NCBI GenBank assembly: GCA_965368185.1
Contig: CBDULZ010000008.1
Span: 1-64,000 of the forward strand
Direction: 5' to 3'
Origin: Kriegella sp965368185
Lineage (GTDB): Bacteria > Bacteroidota > Bacteroidia > Flavobacteriales > Flavobacteriaceae
DNA: 64,000 nt
Numbering within the stretch: the first letter of the stretch is position 1; the number at the start of each line of letters is the position of its first letter. Position numbers and translations under genes: made by a program. The notes beneath the pieces were generated by a model. That model was not told where the DNA came from. It saw only the letters and a list, made by a program, of their open reading frames with translations, and ran no database searches. Below, piece by piece: positions 26,979-36,547 of this stretch.

Positions 26979-28633
26979 TCTCTAATCTGAGGTATTGGTT
27001 TCTTTTGATTTTGATTATTCTGGTTTATATCTCCGGAATGTTCGCAACACTGTTTGAAAACGATTCTGCACAATTTGCGGTCATGGCCATGCGAATGGTT
27101 CAAGAAAACGACTTTCTGAGCCTATTCAAGGGCCCTGAAGAATATCTCGATAAACCTCACATGCATTATTGGTTGGCCGCGCTATCTTTCAAGATCTTTG
27201 GTATTCATGATTGGGCTTATAGAATTCCCGCGCTTTTGGCTACCCTACTTGGTGCCTATAGCTGTTATGGGCTGGGAAAATTACTCTATAACCGAGAAAC
27301 TGGAAAGCTGGCAGCATTGGTATTCATGACCGCTCAGACCATAGTGCTTTCGGTTATCGATGTACGTACCGATGCGGTGCTTACCGGGTCGGCTATTTTT
27401 GCGATTTGGCAACTTGCGACCTATATTGAACGAGGTACCTTGAGAAGTATTGTTTTAGGCGCATTTGGAGCGGCAATTGCCTTTTCTACTAAAGGTCAGA
27501 TTGCGCTTTTGGTAATTGGGCTACCCTTATTATGTCATTTAGCCTATACCAAAAAATGGAAAGCCTTTTTAAATTGGCGCGTTGTAGTTGGGTTACTTGT
27601 TTTTAGTTTGGCAATAACGCCGATGCTCTATGCTTATTACCATCAATTTGATCTGCATCCGGAAAAAATAATAAGAGGGAAGGGAAATAGAAGTGGTATC
27701 TTCTTTATTTTTTGGGAACAAAGTTTTGAACGGCTTAGTGGAGAAGGAGTCGGAAAGAATAGCAGTGATTACCTTTTCTTTTTCCATACTTTTTTGTGGG
27801 TATTTTTACCCTGGACGGTTCTGGGTCTCTTAGCCTATTGGAATCGTGCAAAAGCACTGGTGAAGTCAAGGTTTGCCTTTAACCCTAATAATGAAATTCT
27901 CACAATAGGCGGAATCACGCTTATTTTTATAATCATCAGTTTTGCACAGTTTAAACTACCACACTACTTAAATATCGTGATTCCACTTTTTTCCGTGCTC
28001 ACGGCATCCTATCTATACGGACTTTATAAAAGCCCTGAGAGAAAATTTATAAAATCTTTATTAGGTGTACAGTATTTTATTCTTGGGCTGATTTTTATTG
28101 CTTCGGCATTTATATGCTATTTTGTTTTTGAGTTCGAAAACCCATATAATTATATTTGGAAAGTATCCCTGGCTCTGGCAATTGTATATTACATCCTCAA
28201 ATACGAAGATTATTATTTTAAAATCATCACGATTTCCGTGTTGAGTTCGGTCATTTTGAACGCCATACTGAATATGCACTTCTATCCTTCGCTATTAAAA
28301 TACCAAGCCGGTTCTTCTATGGCTTCGAAAATTGAAGAGAATGGGATTCCTGTAGATGATATTTGCAAACTTTCGCCGAGCCATACGTGGGGTTTGGACT
28401 TCTATAATAAAAAGCCGGTCAAAATTTCCTCCATAAACGATCTAGAAGGCAAAAAAAATATATGGGTCTACGTAAGTGATGAGGAATTGAATGAACTGCA
28501 TCGGAAAGGATTCGATTGGGATCGGCAATATTCGGTAAATCAATTTCGGATCACAAGGTTACAGGCCAAATTTCTAAATCCGAATACGCGTAAAAAAATA
28601 CTTCGTAAAATGCATTTAGTGCACATTTATTGA
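26975..28633 (+). CDS. ArnT-like glycosyltransferase, family 39
   Basis: A 552-residue, polytopic inner-membrane protein. The first periplasmic loop holds FENDSAQFAVMAMRM and EYLDKPHMHYWLAA, the acidic catalytic region of PMT/ArnT-type enzymes that take a sugar from a polyprenyl phosphate. Helices continue to about residue 430, followed by a ~120-residue periplasmic tail. The acceptor (lipid A, glycan or protein) cannot be read. It is coupled to the PAP2 gene. The convergent GT2 and flippase-like genes could make and flip its donor. Confidence 0.87.
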   Translation: MISNLRYWFLLILIILVYISGMFATLFENDSAQFAVMAMRMVQENDFLSLFKGPEEYLDKPHMHYWLAALSFKIFGIHDWAYRIPALLATLLGAYSCYGLGKLLYNRETGKLAALVFMTAQTIVLSVIDVRTDAVLTGSAIFAIWQLATYIERGTLRSIVLGAFGAAIAFSTKGQIALLVIGLPLLCHLAYTKKWKAFLNWRVVVGLLVFSLAITPMLYAYYHQFDLHPEKIIRGKGNRSGIFFIFWEQSFERLSGEGVGKNSSDYLFFFHTFLWVFLPWTVLGLLAYWNRAKALVKSRFAFNPNNEILTIGGITLIFIIISFAQFKLPHYLNIVIPLFSVLTASYLYGLYKSPERKFIKSLLGVQYFILGLIFIASAFICYFVFEFENPYNYIWKVSLALAIVYYILKYEDYYFKIITISVLSSVILNAILNMHFYPSLLKYQAGSSMASKIEENGIPVDDICKLSPSHTWGLDFYNKKPVKISSINDLEGKKNIWVYVSDEELNELHRKGFDWDRQYSVNQFRITRLQAKFLNPNTRKKILRKMHLVHIY

Positions 28634-28686
28634 TAGCGTAATTGCAAGAGGTCAGTGGGTAATGTGCAAGAATCACCAAGCTTGGC

Positions 28687-29559
28687 TTAATCAGTTTCGA
28701 CAACATGTAGCTTGATCTTTTTGAAATGGAAATAAGCCCCAAATAACGACACCAAGGCCGTCATCAAAAAGAAAATCATACTTATAGTAACAGAAGTACT
28801 TTCATCGAGCATCAATAAAGAAGCCCCATAGAAAAAAGTAACTTCCCTGCTACCAATTCCTCCGATAGTCATAGGTAGTACAGCTACTATTGATGAAATT
28901 AGAAAAATAAAAAGATAGGCCCAAGTTGTAGCCCCTATTCCCAGGGCTTTGAGTATCATCATTACGCTGATCAATTGGGCCAACTGTACCAAGGCCGAAA
29001 ATGCAAATGATTTCCAGAATATCGGCAGTACAAATGGAAATAATTTTTTATTCAAGAACCAAAAAACGGCAATGCTCAATACGATAGCTGTAATAAACAT
29101 CCAGTTAAAGGGGACAAGGGCATCGTTTTTTAAGAGCAGTGCTAAAACACAGGCATAAATAAACAAAAGTAAAAGTCCGCTCAGACGGTCTAAGACTAAA
29201 ACGGATACCACACGCTTCGTCTTAATGTCAAAATTTTTCTTGAGCAAATAGCCCTTGTAAGCATCACCACCGATGCCTCCTGGAAAAAAAAGGTTATAGA
29301 ACATACCTAAAAAAGCCAGTTTTAAATTGGCGATTTGGGTGAGCGGTATGCCTATACGATGAAAATAGAGGTTTACCCGCAGGGCAGAAATAATTTTAGA
29401 CAGTGAAAATAACACTACGGCCGCCAACAAGTAAATCGGATTTGTAGTTTTTAGAACCGCTGCTATTTCATGAAGGTCGATTTTAGTAAAAACAAAATAG
29501 ACAAGAACAATGCTAACGACCACTTTAAGGGCCGTCATGAGTTTTTTACGATTCACCAC
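28687..29559 (-). CDS. lysylphosphatidylglycerol-synthase TM region/UPF0104 flippase-like protein
   Basis: A 290-residue membrane protein with about seven to eight helices. Family marks are LRVNLYFHRIGIPL, FFPGGIGGDAYKGYLL, VLVLDRLSGLLLL and LPMTIGGIGSREVTFFY. Related proteins (AglD/YbhN type) accompany glycosyltransferases and have been proposed to move lipid-linked sugars. It overlaps the upstream GT2 gene by 14 bp, so the pair is translated together. Confidence 0.87.
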   Translation of the reverse strand: MVNRKKLMTALKVVVSIVLVYFVFTKIDLHEIAAVLKTTNPIYLLAAVVLFSLSKIISALRVNLYFHRIGIPLTQIANLKLAFLGMFYNLFFPGGIGGDAYKGYLLKKNFDIKTKRVVSVLVLDRLSGLLLLFIYACVLALLLKNDALVPFNWMFITAIVLSIAVFWFLNKKLFPFVLPIFWKSFAFSALVQLAQLISVMMILKALGIGATTWAYLFIFLISSIVAVLPMTIGGIGSREVTFFYGASLLMLDESTSVTISMIFFLMTALVSLFGAYFHFKKIKLHVVETD

Positions 29560-30502
29560 CTATCGATATTTTTTTTATCCTGTACGGCCGCTTTTTTTGA
29601 GATTCATAATACGTACGAATCAGGAGTTCCATTACAATACCAATGGTAAACAATTGTATTCCTCCCAAAATAAACATCATTCCGAAAATAAGTAGGGGGC
29701 GGGTTCCAATATCTTCGCCCATACCGAATTTTACGATGAGCAAATAAATATTGATCAGAAAACCGAGCATGATAAGTAGTACGCCAAAAATACCAAAGAG
29801 ATGTATCGGTCGTTGAAAATATTTTCTAATGAACAAAAGCAACATCATATCGGCGACTACCTTAAAAACACGTTCCAAACCATATTTTGATACACCTGCA
29901 TGGCGCGCGTGGTGTTTTACAGGAACCTGTTTAATTTGTGCACCTTCCAAATGGGCCAGCAAGGTTATAAAGCGATGCATCTCACCATAGAGGTTAAGGT
30001 CTTTGGCAATGTCACGGGTAAAGACTTTTAGAGCGCATCCATTGTCTTTTATATCTAATTTTGTGATTCGGCGGACTAAAAAATTGGCGATTTTCGAAGG
30101 GATTTTTTTTACGAGCGAATCCTTTCTTTTCTGACGTATTCCTGTGATTACATCGTATTCCCCACTCAACGCATGTTCCAACATCTGTGGTATATCACTT
30201 GGGTCGTTCTGAAGATCTCCATCCATAGTGATTATGAACTCTCCCTTGGCATAGTCCAACCCGGCGGCCAAAGCCAAACTTTGCCCGTAGTTTTTTTTGA
30301 GCTCGATCAAGTGCACTGTGTCATCGTTCATCTCTTTTACCACCTTGCGGGTCGCATCTTTCGAAAAATCGTCAACATAGATAATTTGATAATTATAACC
30401 TTTAAGGCTCTCATGAATTTTCTTGGTTAAGAGGCTTACGTTTTCTTCTTCATTATATAGTGGTACGACTACGGAAAGTGTTAAGCTAGTTACAGGATTC
30501 AT
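29546..30502 (-). CDS. GT2 polyprenyl-phosphate glycosyltransferase (ArnC/DPM1-like)
   Basis: 318 residues. The cytoplasmic GT-A domain has SVVVPLYNEEENV, YVDDFSKDAT and the DxD region MDGDLQNDP. After about residue 225 come two hydrophobic helices (LFGIFGVLLIMLGFLINIYL and FGMMFILGGIQLFTIGIVM), the layout of ArnC/GtrB enzymes. It should load a sugar from an NDP donor onto undecaprenyl phosphate. It is translationally coupled to the flippase-like gene and convergent with the ArnT-like gene. Confidence 0.92.
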   Translation of the reverse strand: MNPVTSLTLSVVVPLYNEEENVSLLTKKIHESLKGYNYQIIYVDDFSKDATRKVVKEMNDDTVHLIELKKNYGQSLALAAGLDYAKGEFIITMDGDLQNDPSDIPQMLEHALSGEYDVITGIRQKRKDSLVKKIPSKIANFLVRRITKLDIKDNGCALKVFTRDIAKDLNLYGEMHRFITLLAHLEGAQIKQVPVKHHARHAGVSKYGLERVFKVVADMMLLLFIRKYFQRPIHLFGIFGVLLIMLGFLINIYLLIVKFGMGEDIGTRPLLIFGMMFILGGIQLFTIGIVMELLIRTYYESQKKRPYRIKKISIGGES

Positions 30503-30650
30503 TCGATTGGTTTATAGGAATGTCGTTTTGGTTCTCTGCTTGAATGTCAATACCCAAGATTATTTGGGTTCGGCAAAGTTATGTTTTTATTCATAATACT
30601 TGGTCTTAGTGGATAATCTCTCTATTTATCCATTTTACAAAGGTTTGGGG

Positions 30651-31697
30651 TTAAGTTCTTCGGGTCTTGTAAATAGTGATGAGTTTTTCTGCGGCTGTGA
30701 AAGGTGATATTGTACCTTGGGTGACTTCATCTATCACAGAAGGCAACGCATTGGCAATTTGGGGGTGACGGTAAAAGTCGCTGGTGATTCGCTGGTCAAT
30801 ATATTGTAGCAACCAATTTTTGTTCTGTTTTTTACGGTTTTGCTCTAGGTATCCGTTGGCGGTAGTGAATTCAACAAACTTTTTGATTAATTCCCAAACT
30901 TCGAGTATTCCTGTATTCTCCAGTGCCGAACAAATAAGCACTTCGGGTTTCCAACCATTCTCTTTTAAAGGATATAAATGCAGGGCTTTTGTAAAATCTT
31001 GCTTCGCAATTGCAGCGGGTTTTGTATTGTTTCCATCGGCTTTGTTAATTACCAAAGCATCGGCCATTTCCATAATTCCGCGCTTAATACCTTGTAGTTC
31101 GTCTCCAGCTCCTGCTAATTTAAGTAGTAAGAAAAAATCGACCATACTATGGACCATGGTCTCACTTTGGCCAACGCCTACCGTTTCAATTAGAACGACA
31201 TCGTAGCCGGCCGCTTCGCATAATAGAATGGTCTCACGTGTTTTTCTAGCTACACCGCCCAATGATTCGCTTGAGGGCGACGGACGAATAAAAGCATTTG
31301 GATCTTTTACCAATTCATGCATTCTGGTTTTATCGCCTAGAATACTTCCTTTGCTTTCAGAACTGGTAGGGTCTACGGTAAGTACGGCGACTTTTTTACC
31401 CAAAGAGGTCAATTTTTTACCCAAGACCTCAATAAAGGTGCTTTTGCCTACCCCGGGAACACCTGTTATACCGACCCTCAGGGTTTTTGTGTTTTGACCG
31501 AGGCACTTTTCGATAATTAGATTCGCCTTTTCGAGATTATCGGCATTGCTACTTTCTACTAAAGTTATGGCTCTGGCCAAAGCAGTCTTGTCACCCCTTT
31601 TAATACCATTGAGAAGTTCTTCGACCGATGGTATTTGTTTCCTTTTATGCTTCGATTTGGAAATGTTAGCGGTATCGGTATTTTTTTTTAAGACCAA
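30651..31697 (-). CDS. meaB: methylmalonyl-CoA mutase-associated GTPase
   Basis: 348 residues. The G domain has the P loop GVPGVGKST at 79-87, VLTVDPTSSESKGSILGDKTRM, IETVGVGQSE (switch/Walker B) and the NKAD guanine motif. A helical C-terminal dimerisation arm follows. MeaB loads and protects adenosylcobalamin in methylmalonyl-CoA mutase. The mutase genes are not in this window, but the ATP:cobalamin adenosyltransferase that makes its cofactor is at 57084-57656. It starts 3 bp after the DUF2911 stop. Confidence 0.95.
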   Translation of the reverse strand: MVLKKNTDTANISKSKHKRKQIPSVEELLNGIKRGDKTALARAITLVESSNADNLEKANLIIEKCLGQNTKTLRVGITGVPGVGKSTFIEVLGKKLTSLGKKVAVLTVDPTSSESKGSILGDKTRMHELVKDPNAFIRPSPSSESLGGVARKTRETILLCEAAGYDVVLIETVGVGQSETMVHSMVDFFLLLKLAGAGDELQGIKRGIMEMADALVINKADGNNTKPAAIAKQDFTKALHLYPLKENGWKPEVLICSALENTGILEVWELIKKFVEFTTANGYLEQNRKKQNKNWLLQYIDQRITSDFYRHPQIANALPSVIDEVTQGTISPFTAAEKLITIYKTRRT

Positions 31698-31700
31698 TCT

Positions 31701-32261
31701 TTATGGGTTAATAGGGACTTTTACTTGTGTTCGGTCCCAGCTGAGCGTTAAATATAGCGCTTCCGAATCCTCAAAAGCAATTGTAAAATACTCTTGAACA
31801 CTCGATAATTCTTCTGTTGGCACTTCTATTTGAACCACATCCGATTCCGGCTCTCTTGTTGTTTCCTTACCACCACTGAGAATGGTAACACCCCATTCGG
31901 GAACTTCTTTATTGAAAATAACACTCCAACTTTCCGGGTTGGGCTCCGTCCACAATGAATAGGTACCCGCAGGTAGGTTTTTATCGGTTATTTTGATATC
32001 GGAGGCAGTGGTAAATGTGGTAGGTTCATTGGCACCTGTCCTCCACACTATGCCGTAGGGCACTAAAGCACCAAAAATTTCCCGATCTTTTTTAGAGGGG
32101 CTGGAATAATGTACCGATAGATCCAAGCCGTTTTCTGAATAGGTAGCTGTTTTCTCGGGACTATGTTTTTTTGTCTGTCCCTTCAAATAGGGCTGACCGA
32201 CTGTAAAGAAAAGAGCCGCCAATACAATAAAAACAATCAAAAGCCATTTTAAGATTTTCAT
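31701..32261 (-). CDS. DUF2911 protein
   Basis: 186 residues. One N-terminal hydrophobic segment (WLLIVFIVLAALFFTVG) serves as anchor or uncleaved signal, followed by an exported beta-rich domain. Family motifs are LVPYGIVWRTGANEPT, LPAGTYSLWTEPN and VIFNKEVPEWG. Function unknown. It lies 3 bp upstream of meaB, probably as the first gene of that operon. Confidence 0.86.
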   Translation of the reverse strand: MKILKWLLIVFIVLAALFFTVGQPYLKGQTKKHSPEKTATYSENGLDLSVHYSSPSKKDREIFGALVPYGIVWRTGANEPTTFTTASDIKITDKNLPAGTYSLWTEPNPESWSVIFNKEVPEWGVTILSGGKETTREPESDVVQIEVPTEELSSVQEYFTIAFEDSEALYLTLSWDRTQVKVPINP

Positions 32262-32449
32262 TTTTTTAGGTTTAGGTGATGAAAAGCTAGGGGTTTTCTT
32301 ATCATCTTGGTGTTGCAGTACTAAGTTACAAAACCAAATGGTACCTTTCCCTTTTGACCAAAGATAAAGTTTTCACACAAATTTAATAGTTCCACTGAGA
32401 ATTTGATAATCATCTTTAGTATCTTAAAACGTAATTTTAAATGTTGATC

Positions 32450-32875
32450 ATGAAAACAATATTCAAAACGAAAGCAACCAATGAAGGTGGAAGGTCTGGC
32501 CATGTTACAAGTGAAGACGGTACGATTGATTTTGCCATAAAAATGCCGGACAGTGACGGAAAAACAGATGGAAAGGCGACTAATCCGGAGCAATTGTTTG
32601 CCGCTGCGTATTCAACCTGTTTTGCAGGTGCTTTACAAGTAGTGGCTAAAGAACAAAAAGTTGACGACCTAGGCGATTTTAGTGTTACCGCAACTGTTGC
32701 CTTCAATAAAGATGCAGATGGTTTTTTTATCGAGGTGACCCTCGATTGCTATTTACCGACAGTCGAAACCGAAACAGGGGAGGGGTTGGTAAATGCCGCC
32801 CATGAGATTTGCCCTTACAGTAAGGCCACTCGCGATAATATTACCGTGCATTTGAATTTATTGGTCGACGTCTAG
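32450..32875 (+). CDS. ohr: organic hydroperoxide resistance protein (OsmC/Ohr family)
   Basis: 141 residues from the ATG at 32450 (an ATG three codons earlier is also open). The two reactive cysteines are Cys57 in YSTCFAGAL and Cys121 in EICPYSKATR, and Arg15 in GGRSGHV corresponds to the conserved active-site Arg. This spacing is Ohr rather than OsmC type. It reduces organic peroxides through lipoyl-type thiols in the cytoplasm. It is divergent from DUF2911-meaB. No MarR-type OhrR gene is adjacent. Confidence 0.9.
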   Translation: MKTIFKTKATNEGGRSGHVTSEDGTIDFAIKMPDSDGKTDGKATNPEQLFAAAYSTCFAGALQVVAKEQKVDDLGDFSVTATVAFNKDADGFFIEVTLDCYLPTVETETGEGLVNAAHEICPYSKATRDNITVHLNLLVDV

Positions 32876-32957
32876 ATACGGGCAAACAAAATTTTTAAAT
32901 TATGCCCTTATGCCGGTTTCTAAATTTTGGAAAAGGGAAGAAATATCCATCCAATCT

Positions 32958-33884
32958 TTAAAATAAGGGTAGTTGGGCTTCGTGTGTCGTAAATTTAAAT
33001 TCAGATTCATTTTTGTATACTTCGCCAGGCTTCAATACGCTGCTCGGAAAATTCTTGTGATTAGGCGCATCAGGGAAATTTTGCGTTTCAAAACATATTC
33101 CCGTAAAATGCGGTGGAGTATATACGACAACGGCCGGCTGGTTTGTCATTACATCCATGGAAATACCAGATTTCTGGGAATGGATATGTGCCGCTCTTTT
33201 GGTATTCGGGTTGATAACATAAGGCGTGTCCAAGGTAGTGGAACCAATGGACCGTTTGTCCATGAAATCATATTTTGATCCTTTTACTGGTACCACTTTA
33301 CCTGTCGGTAAAAGATTTTCATGTGTTTCAACACGCGCCGGACAGTTTAATTGTAGGTCATAATGCGCTAAGCTGTCACTGTCGTCAAGCTTAAAATAAG
33401 AATGATTGGTCAGATTGACGATCGTAGTGCGGTCTGTTTTTGCCTGATGTAATATTCGTAGATTGTTATTGATCAATTGATAGGTGACCATAACCTTTAA
33501 ATTACCTGGGTATCCTTCTTCTAAATGTTTGCTGAAATACGAAAGTCTTACATAGGGTCGATTACCGTGGTTCACCTCTTCAATAGTCCAATATTTTTTG
33601 CCAAACCCTTCTTTTCCTCCATGAAGATGCATCCCATGTTCTCCGTATAATGGATATGTTTCCCGGTCAAGTTCAAAACGGGCTTTGGAAATGCGTCCTG
33701 CAAAACGACCCACACATGCTCCTAGATGAGCGGTATCGGTCAAATAATCATTCGGAAAATTGGAACCAACTACCATATTGGTATATTTTCCTTGGTTGTT
33801 CTTTACCAAAACCTTTTGAATGATAGCACCATAATCTAAGACGATCAACGTAATATATGGGGTAGTAAGCGTAACTTGTTTCAA
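32958..33884 (-). CDS. galM: aldose 1-epimerase
   Basis: 308 residues. Catalytic residues of the galactose mutarotase family are present: His88 (LHGG), His161 (TNHSYFKL) and Glu266 (CFETQNFPDAPNH), with the substrate-binding segment GRFAGRI. There is no signal peptide (the start is MKQVTLTTPYITLIVLDYG), so it acts on cytoplasmic galactose or glucose. Transcribed alone, convergent with ohr. Confidence 0.93.
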   Translation of the reverse strand: MKQVTLTTPYITLIVLDYGAIIQKVLVKNNQGKYTNMVVGSNFPNDYLTDTAHLGACVGRFAGRISKARFELDRETYPLYGEHGMHLHGGKEGFGKKYWTIEEVNHGNRPYVRLSYFSKHLEEGYPGNLKVMVTYQLINNNLRILHQAKTDRTTIVNLTNHSYFKLDDSDSLAHYDLQLNCPARVETHENLLPTGKVVPVKGSKYDFMDKRSIGSTTLDTPYVINPNTKRAAHIHSQKSGISMDVMTNQPAVVVYTPPHFTGICFETQNFPDAPNHKNFPSSVLKPGEVYKNESEFKFTTHEAQLPLF

Positions 33885-33991
33885 GCGGAAATATTTAATT
33901 TTTTATAAAAGTAAGCGTTTTTTGCAACATCCGAATATTTTCCTCGTCCTTAGTATAACAACAGGATTAAACCAACAACGAAACGAATCCA

Positions 33992-34534
33992 ATGTTTCCA
34001 ATTGATGTCGTAAATCAGTGCAAAGCTAATAATAGAAAAGCGCAATTAAGGCTATATGAGCAATATTGTAATGGTATGTTTCATGTTGCCTTGCGTTTCG
34101 TTGGAAATACCGACGATGCGGAAGATGTCATGCAGGAATCTTTTATTAAGGCCTTTGAGAAAATACATCAATTTAAAGGCGAAGTTACGTTTGGGGCATG
34201 GTTGAAGCGCATCGTAATCAATAAAAGTATCGATTTTATAAAATCGAAAAAGGAAGAATTGGTGGCCTTGAACGAAAACCATGTATATATCGTAGAAGAT
34301 GAAGATTGGTCGGTAGAAAATGAGGTAACCGTTGATGCGGTCAAATCGGCAATAACCTTACTTCCCGAGAAATATAAATTCGTTGTAATGATGTATTTGT
34401 TGGAAGGTTTTGATCATAGTGAAATAGCCCAAGTGCTCGATTTAACAGAAAATACATGCCGAACGAGATTACTCAGGGGAAAAGGATATTTACGGGAATT
34501 ATTAAAAAACAAAGTATATGGCACAAGATCTTAG
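33992..34534 (+). CDS. ECF-type RNA polymerase sigma factor
   Basis: 180 residues. Region 2 is at about 20-90 (QLRLYEQYCNGMFHVALRF, DAEDVMQESFIKAF, FGAWLKRIVINKSIDFIK). Region 4 is at about 120-172 (LPEKYKFVVMMYLLEGFDHSEIA, LTENTCRTRLLRGKGYL). It overlaps the next gene by 17 bp and heads a three-gene operon with a membrane-anchored partner and an exported beta-helical protein, so autoregulation is likely. Confidence 0.94.
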   Translation: MFPIDVVNQCKANNRKAQLRLYEQYCNGMFHVALRFVGNTDDAEDVMQESFIKAFEKIHQFKGEVTFGAWLKRIVINKSIDFIKSKKEELVALNENHVYIVEDEDWSVENEVTVDAVKSAITLLPEKYKFVVMMYLLEGFDHSEIAQVLDLTENTCRTRLLRGKGYLRELLKNKVYGTRS

Positions 34535-35090
34535 GGAAATGTTCGAAAAGAAAACCGATCCCGAAGCTGAACAGCTAAAAGAAGGTCATAAAGTACGCTT
34601 TTTGGAACGGTTGGATAAAGTACTGCCTCAAACCAAGCAAAAGGCCAAGTCTTCCTTCCTGTTACTTAAAATAGCGGCATCATTGGTATTGATAATCAGT
34701 ATTGGTGGTTACCTATACAAATCATCAACCGATGTACGGCCTTTTGATCGGAAGAATGACGTAGCTGTTGAAAAAATATCGTTGGGCGACTTGTCCCCTG
34801 ATTTGAAGAAAGTGGAAAACTATTACCTATCGGGCATAAATATGGAGTTGTCGAAGCTAAAGCTCACCGATGAGAACAAGATATTGATTGACAGTTTTAT
34901 GGAACGCTTGGAAGAGCTGGACCTTGAATATGGGATCTTGAATAGAGAATTAAATGAAATTGGCCCCAATGATCAGACCATTTCGGCCTTGATAAAAAAC
35001 TTACAGCTGCGGTTACAGTTATTGCAAAATTTAAAAATGAGGTTGAACGATTTAAAATCAGCAAAAAATGAAACAAGTACGATTATCTAA
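34518..35090 (+). CDS. single-pass membrane protein, probable anti-sigma partner
   Basis: 190 residues. A charged cytoplasmic head (1-48) is followed by one membrane helix (SSFLLLKIAASLVLIISIGGY) and a helical periplasmic region with heptad-like Leu and Glu. It has no zinc anti-sigma motif. The position, overlapping the sigma gene by 17 bp, and the topology are those of an anti-sigma factor, but no family was recognised, so the role is inferred from context. Confidence 0.75.
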   Translation: MAQDLREMFEKKTDPEAEQLKEGHKVRFLERLDKVLPQTKQKAKSSFLLLKIAASLVLIISIGGYLYKSSTDVRPFDRKNDVAVEKISLGDLSPDLKKVENYYLSGINMELSKLKLTDENKILIDSFMERLEELDLEYGILNRELNEIGPNDQTISALIKNLQLRLQLLQNLKMRLNDLKSAKNETSTII

Positions 35091-36507
35091 CGGTGTTACG
35101 CTCTTTCTCTTATTTGTTAACATGATTGCGTACGGGCAGAAAGAGGCCAGGACTTATACTGAAACATTTGTGGTTAGTGGTGATGCCATTATTGAAATTA
35201 ATACCAGCTATGCCGATATTCAATTTGAAACCTGGGATAAAAATGAGGTCTTTATAGAGGCTACGGTGACTATGGAAGACGCCACGCCTGAAGAGGCAAA
35301 GAAGTATTTTGAGGATGATGTAGTCGAGATTTTAGGGAATAGCTCTAAGATCAAAATAACGACCAAAGTAAATAATCCATTTTCAGCACATAACATTATG
35401 GGAGATTTTAGACAGGATTTTCATTTTGAAATTCCGGATATCGACCCAATAATTGTTGAAATTCCTGAGGTAGCCGAATTGCACGAATTGGTCGAAATGA
35501 TAGAGATACCACCACTACCTAATATAGATATAATGAAATTCGACTACGAAGCTTATAAAAAGGATGGTGAAAAATATATGAAAAAATGGCAAAAGGACTT
35601 TGAAAAGGGATTTGACAAAGATTACCAAAGACGAATGGAAGAGTGGAGTAGAAAAATGGAAGAGCGAGGTGAACACTATCGCGAGTTGGCCCAAAAACGC
35701 GCAGAAAAAATGAGGAAACTTCACGAAGAAAGGGCTAGTCTACATGAGCAAAGGGCCGAACTTCAAGCTAAAGGGGCGGAAGCGCATGCCGAAAGTCTAA
35801 CTGCCCATACGGTGCATAGAAATATAGTGATTGAAAATGACAGCCTTCGAAAGAACGGTCCCGATATTTTCTATTTCAATTCAGATGGAAAGAGTAAAAA
35901 CGTAAAAGTGAAAAAAACAATTAAGGTGAAGATGCCCAAATCTGTAAAATTAAAAATGAACGTACGACATGGTGAGGTCAAATTGGCGGAAAACACAAAA
36001 AATATCAATGCGACACTATCACATGCAAGCCTATTTGCTTCCACAATAGATGGGGATCAAACGACGGTCAGTGCTTCGTATACCCCTGTGTTAGTAGAAA
36101 AATGGAATTATGGACAGTTAAAAATAGACTATTCAGACGATGTTGAACTTACCGAGGTCTTGAACCTTTCCTTAAGATCAAATGCATCCGAGGTTTCCAT
36201 TGAGCGTTTGGTAAAACAAGCTTCGATAGATAATAAAATGGGTGCGGTCCGTATTTATTCCATCGCTCCAGATTTTTCTGATTTGAACGTCAATTCAAGT
36301 TACGGCGAGATATTCTTTAAATTACCCAATTCTGCAATGAATATTAATGTGAACGCTACGGCTTCTGAGGTGAGGTATCCATCAAAACTAGTGTTGAATA
36401 CTACCAAAAATCACAATAATACACAATACAAAGGATATCAGGTCAACGGCAATGGCAACCGAACCATTGCTATTAATTCGAAATATGGCGAGGTGCTTTT
36501 GGAGTAG
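35068..36507 (+). CDS. exported DUF4097-like beta-helical protein with charged coiled-coil insert
   Basis: 479 residues with signal peptide ending MIAYGQ. An N-terminal beta domain (to about 110) resembles the start of DUF4097 proteins (IEINTSYADIQFETWDKNEV). Residues ~160-240 are very rich in Lys, Glu and Arg and predicted coiled coil. After about 290 there is a regular beta-solenoid with VNSSYGEIFFKLPN and AINSKYGEVLLE. It overlaps the preceding gene by 23 bp. The insertion of a long coiled coil into this fold is unusual. Probably an envelope stress effector or sensor of the sigma system; function unproven. Confidence 0.72.
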   Translation: MKQVRLSNGVTLFLLFVNMIAYGQKEARTYTETFVVSGDAIIEINTSYADIQFETWDKNEVFIEATVTMEDATPEEAKKYFEDDVVEILGNSSKIKITTKVNNPFSAHNIMGDFRQDFHFEIPDIDPIIVEIPEVAELHELVEMIEIPPLPNIDIMKFDYEAYKKDGEKYMKKWQKDFEKGFDKDYQRRMEEWSRKMEERGEHYRELAQKRAEKMRKLHEERASLHEQRAELQAKGAEAHAESLTAHTVHRNIVIENDSLRKNGPDIFYFNSDGKSKNVKVKKTIKVKMPKSVKLKMNVRHGEVKLAENTKNINATLSHASLFASTIDGDQTTVSASYTPVLVEKWNYGQLKIDYSDDVELTEVLNLSLRSNASEVSIERLVKQASIDNKMGAVRIYSIAPDFSDLNVNSSYGEIFFKLPNSAMNINVNATASEVRYPSKLVLNTTKNHNNTQYKGYQVNGNGNRTIAINSKYGEVLLE

Positions 36508-36547
36508 AACTCCTTGAAACAATCTATAGTTCTTCGTTTCGACAATT

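Noticed and set aside
28676..28685. CCAAGCTTGG palindrome between convergent genes
   Set aside because: Self-complementary without a loop and without a T run; a chance restriction-type palindrome, not a terminator.
30612..30636. TGGATAA / TTATCCA hairpin after meaB
   Set aside because: Weak A/T-rich 7-bp stem, and no T run follows on the minus strand, so it was not called as a terminator.
30784..31206. 140-codon open frame antisense to meaB
   Set aside because: Its apparent hydrophobic stretches come from reading the GTPase gene backwards; meaB motifs are unmistakable.
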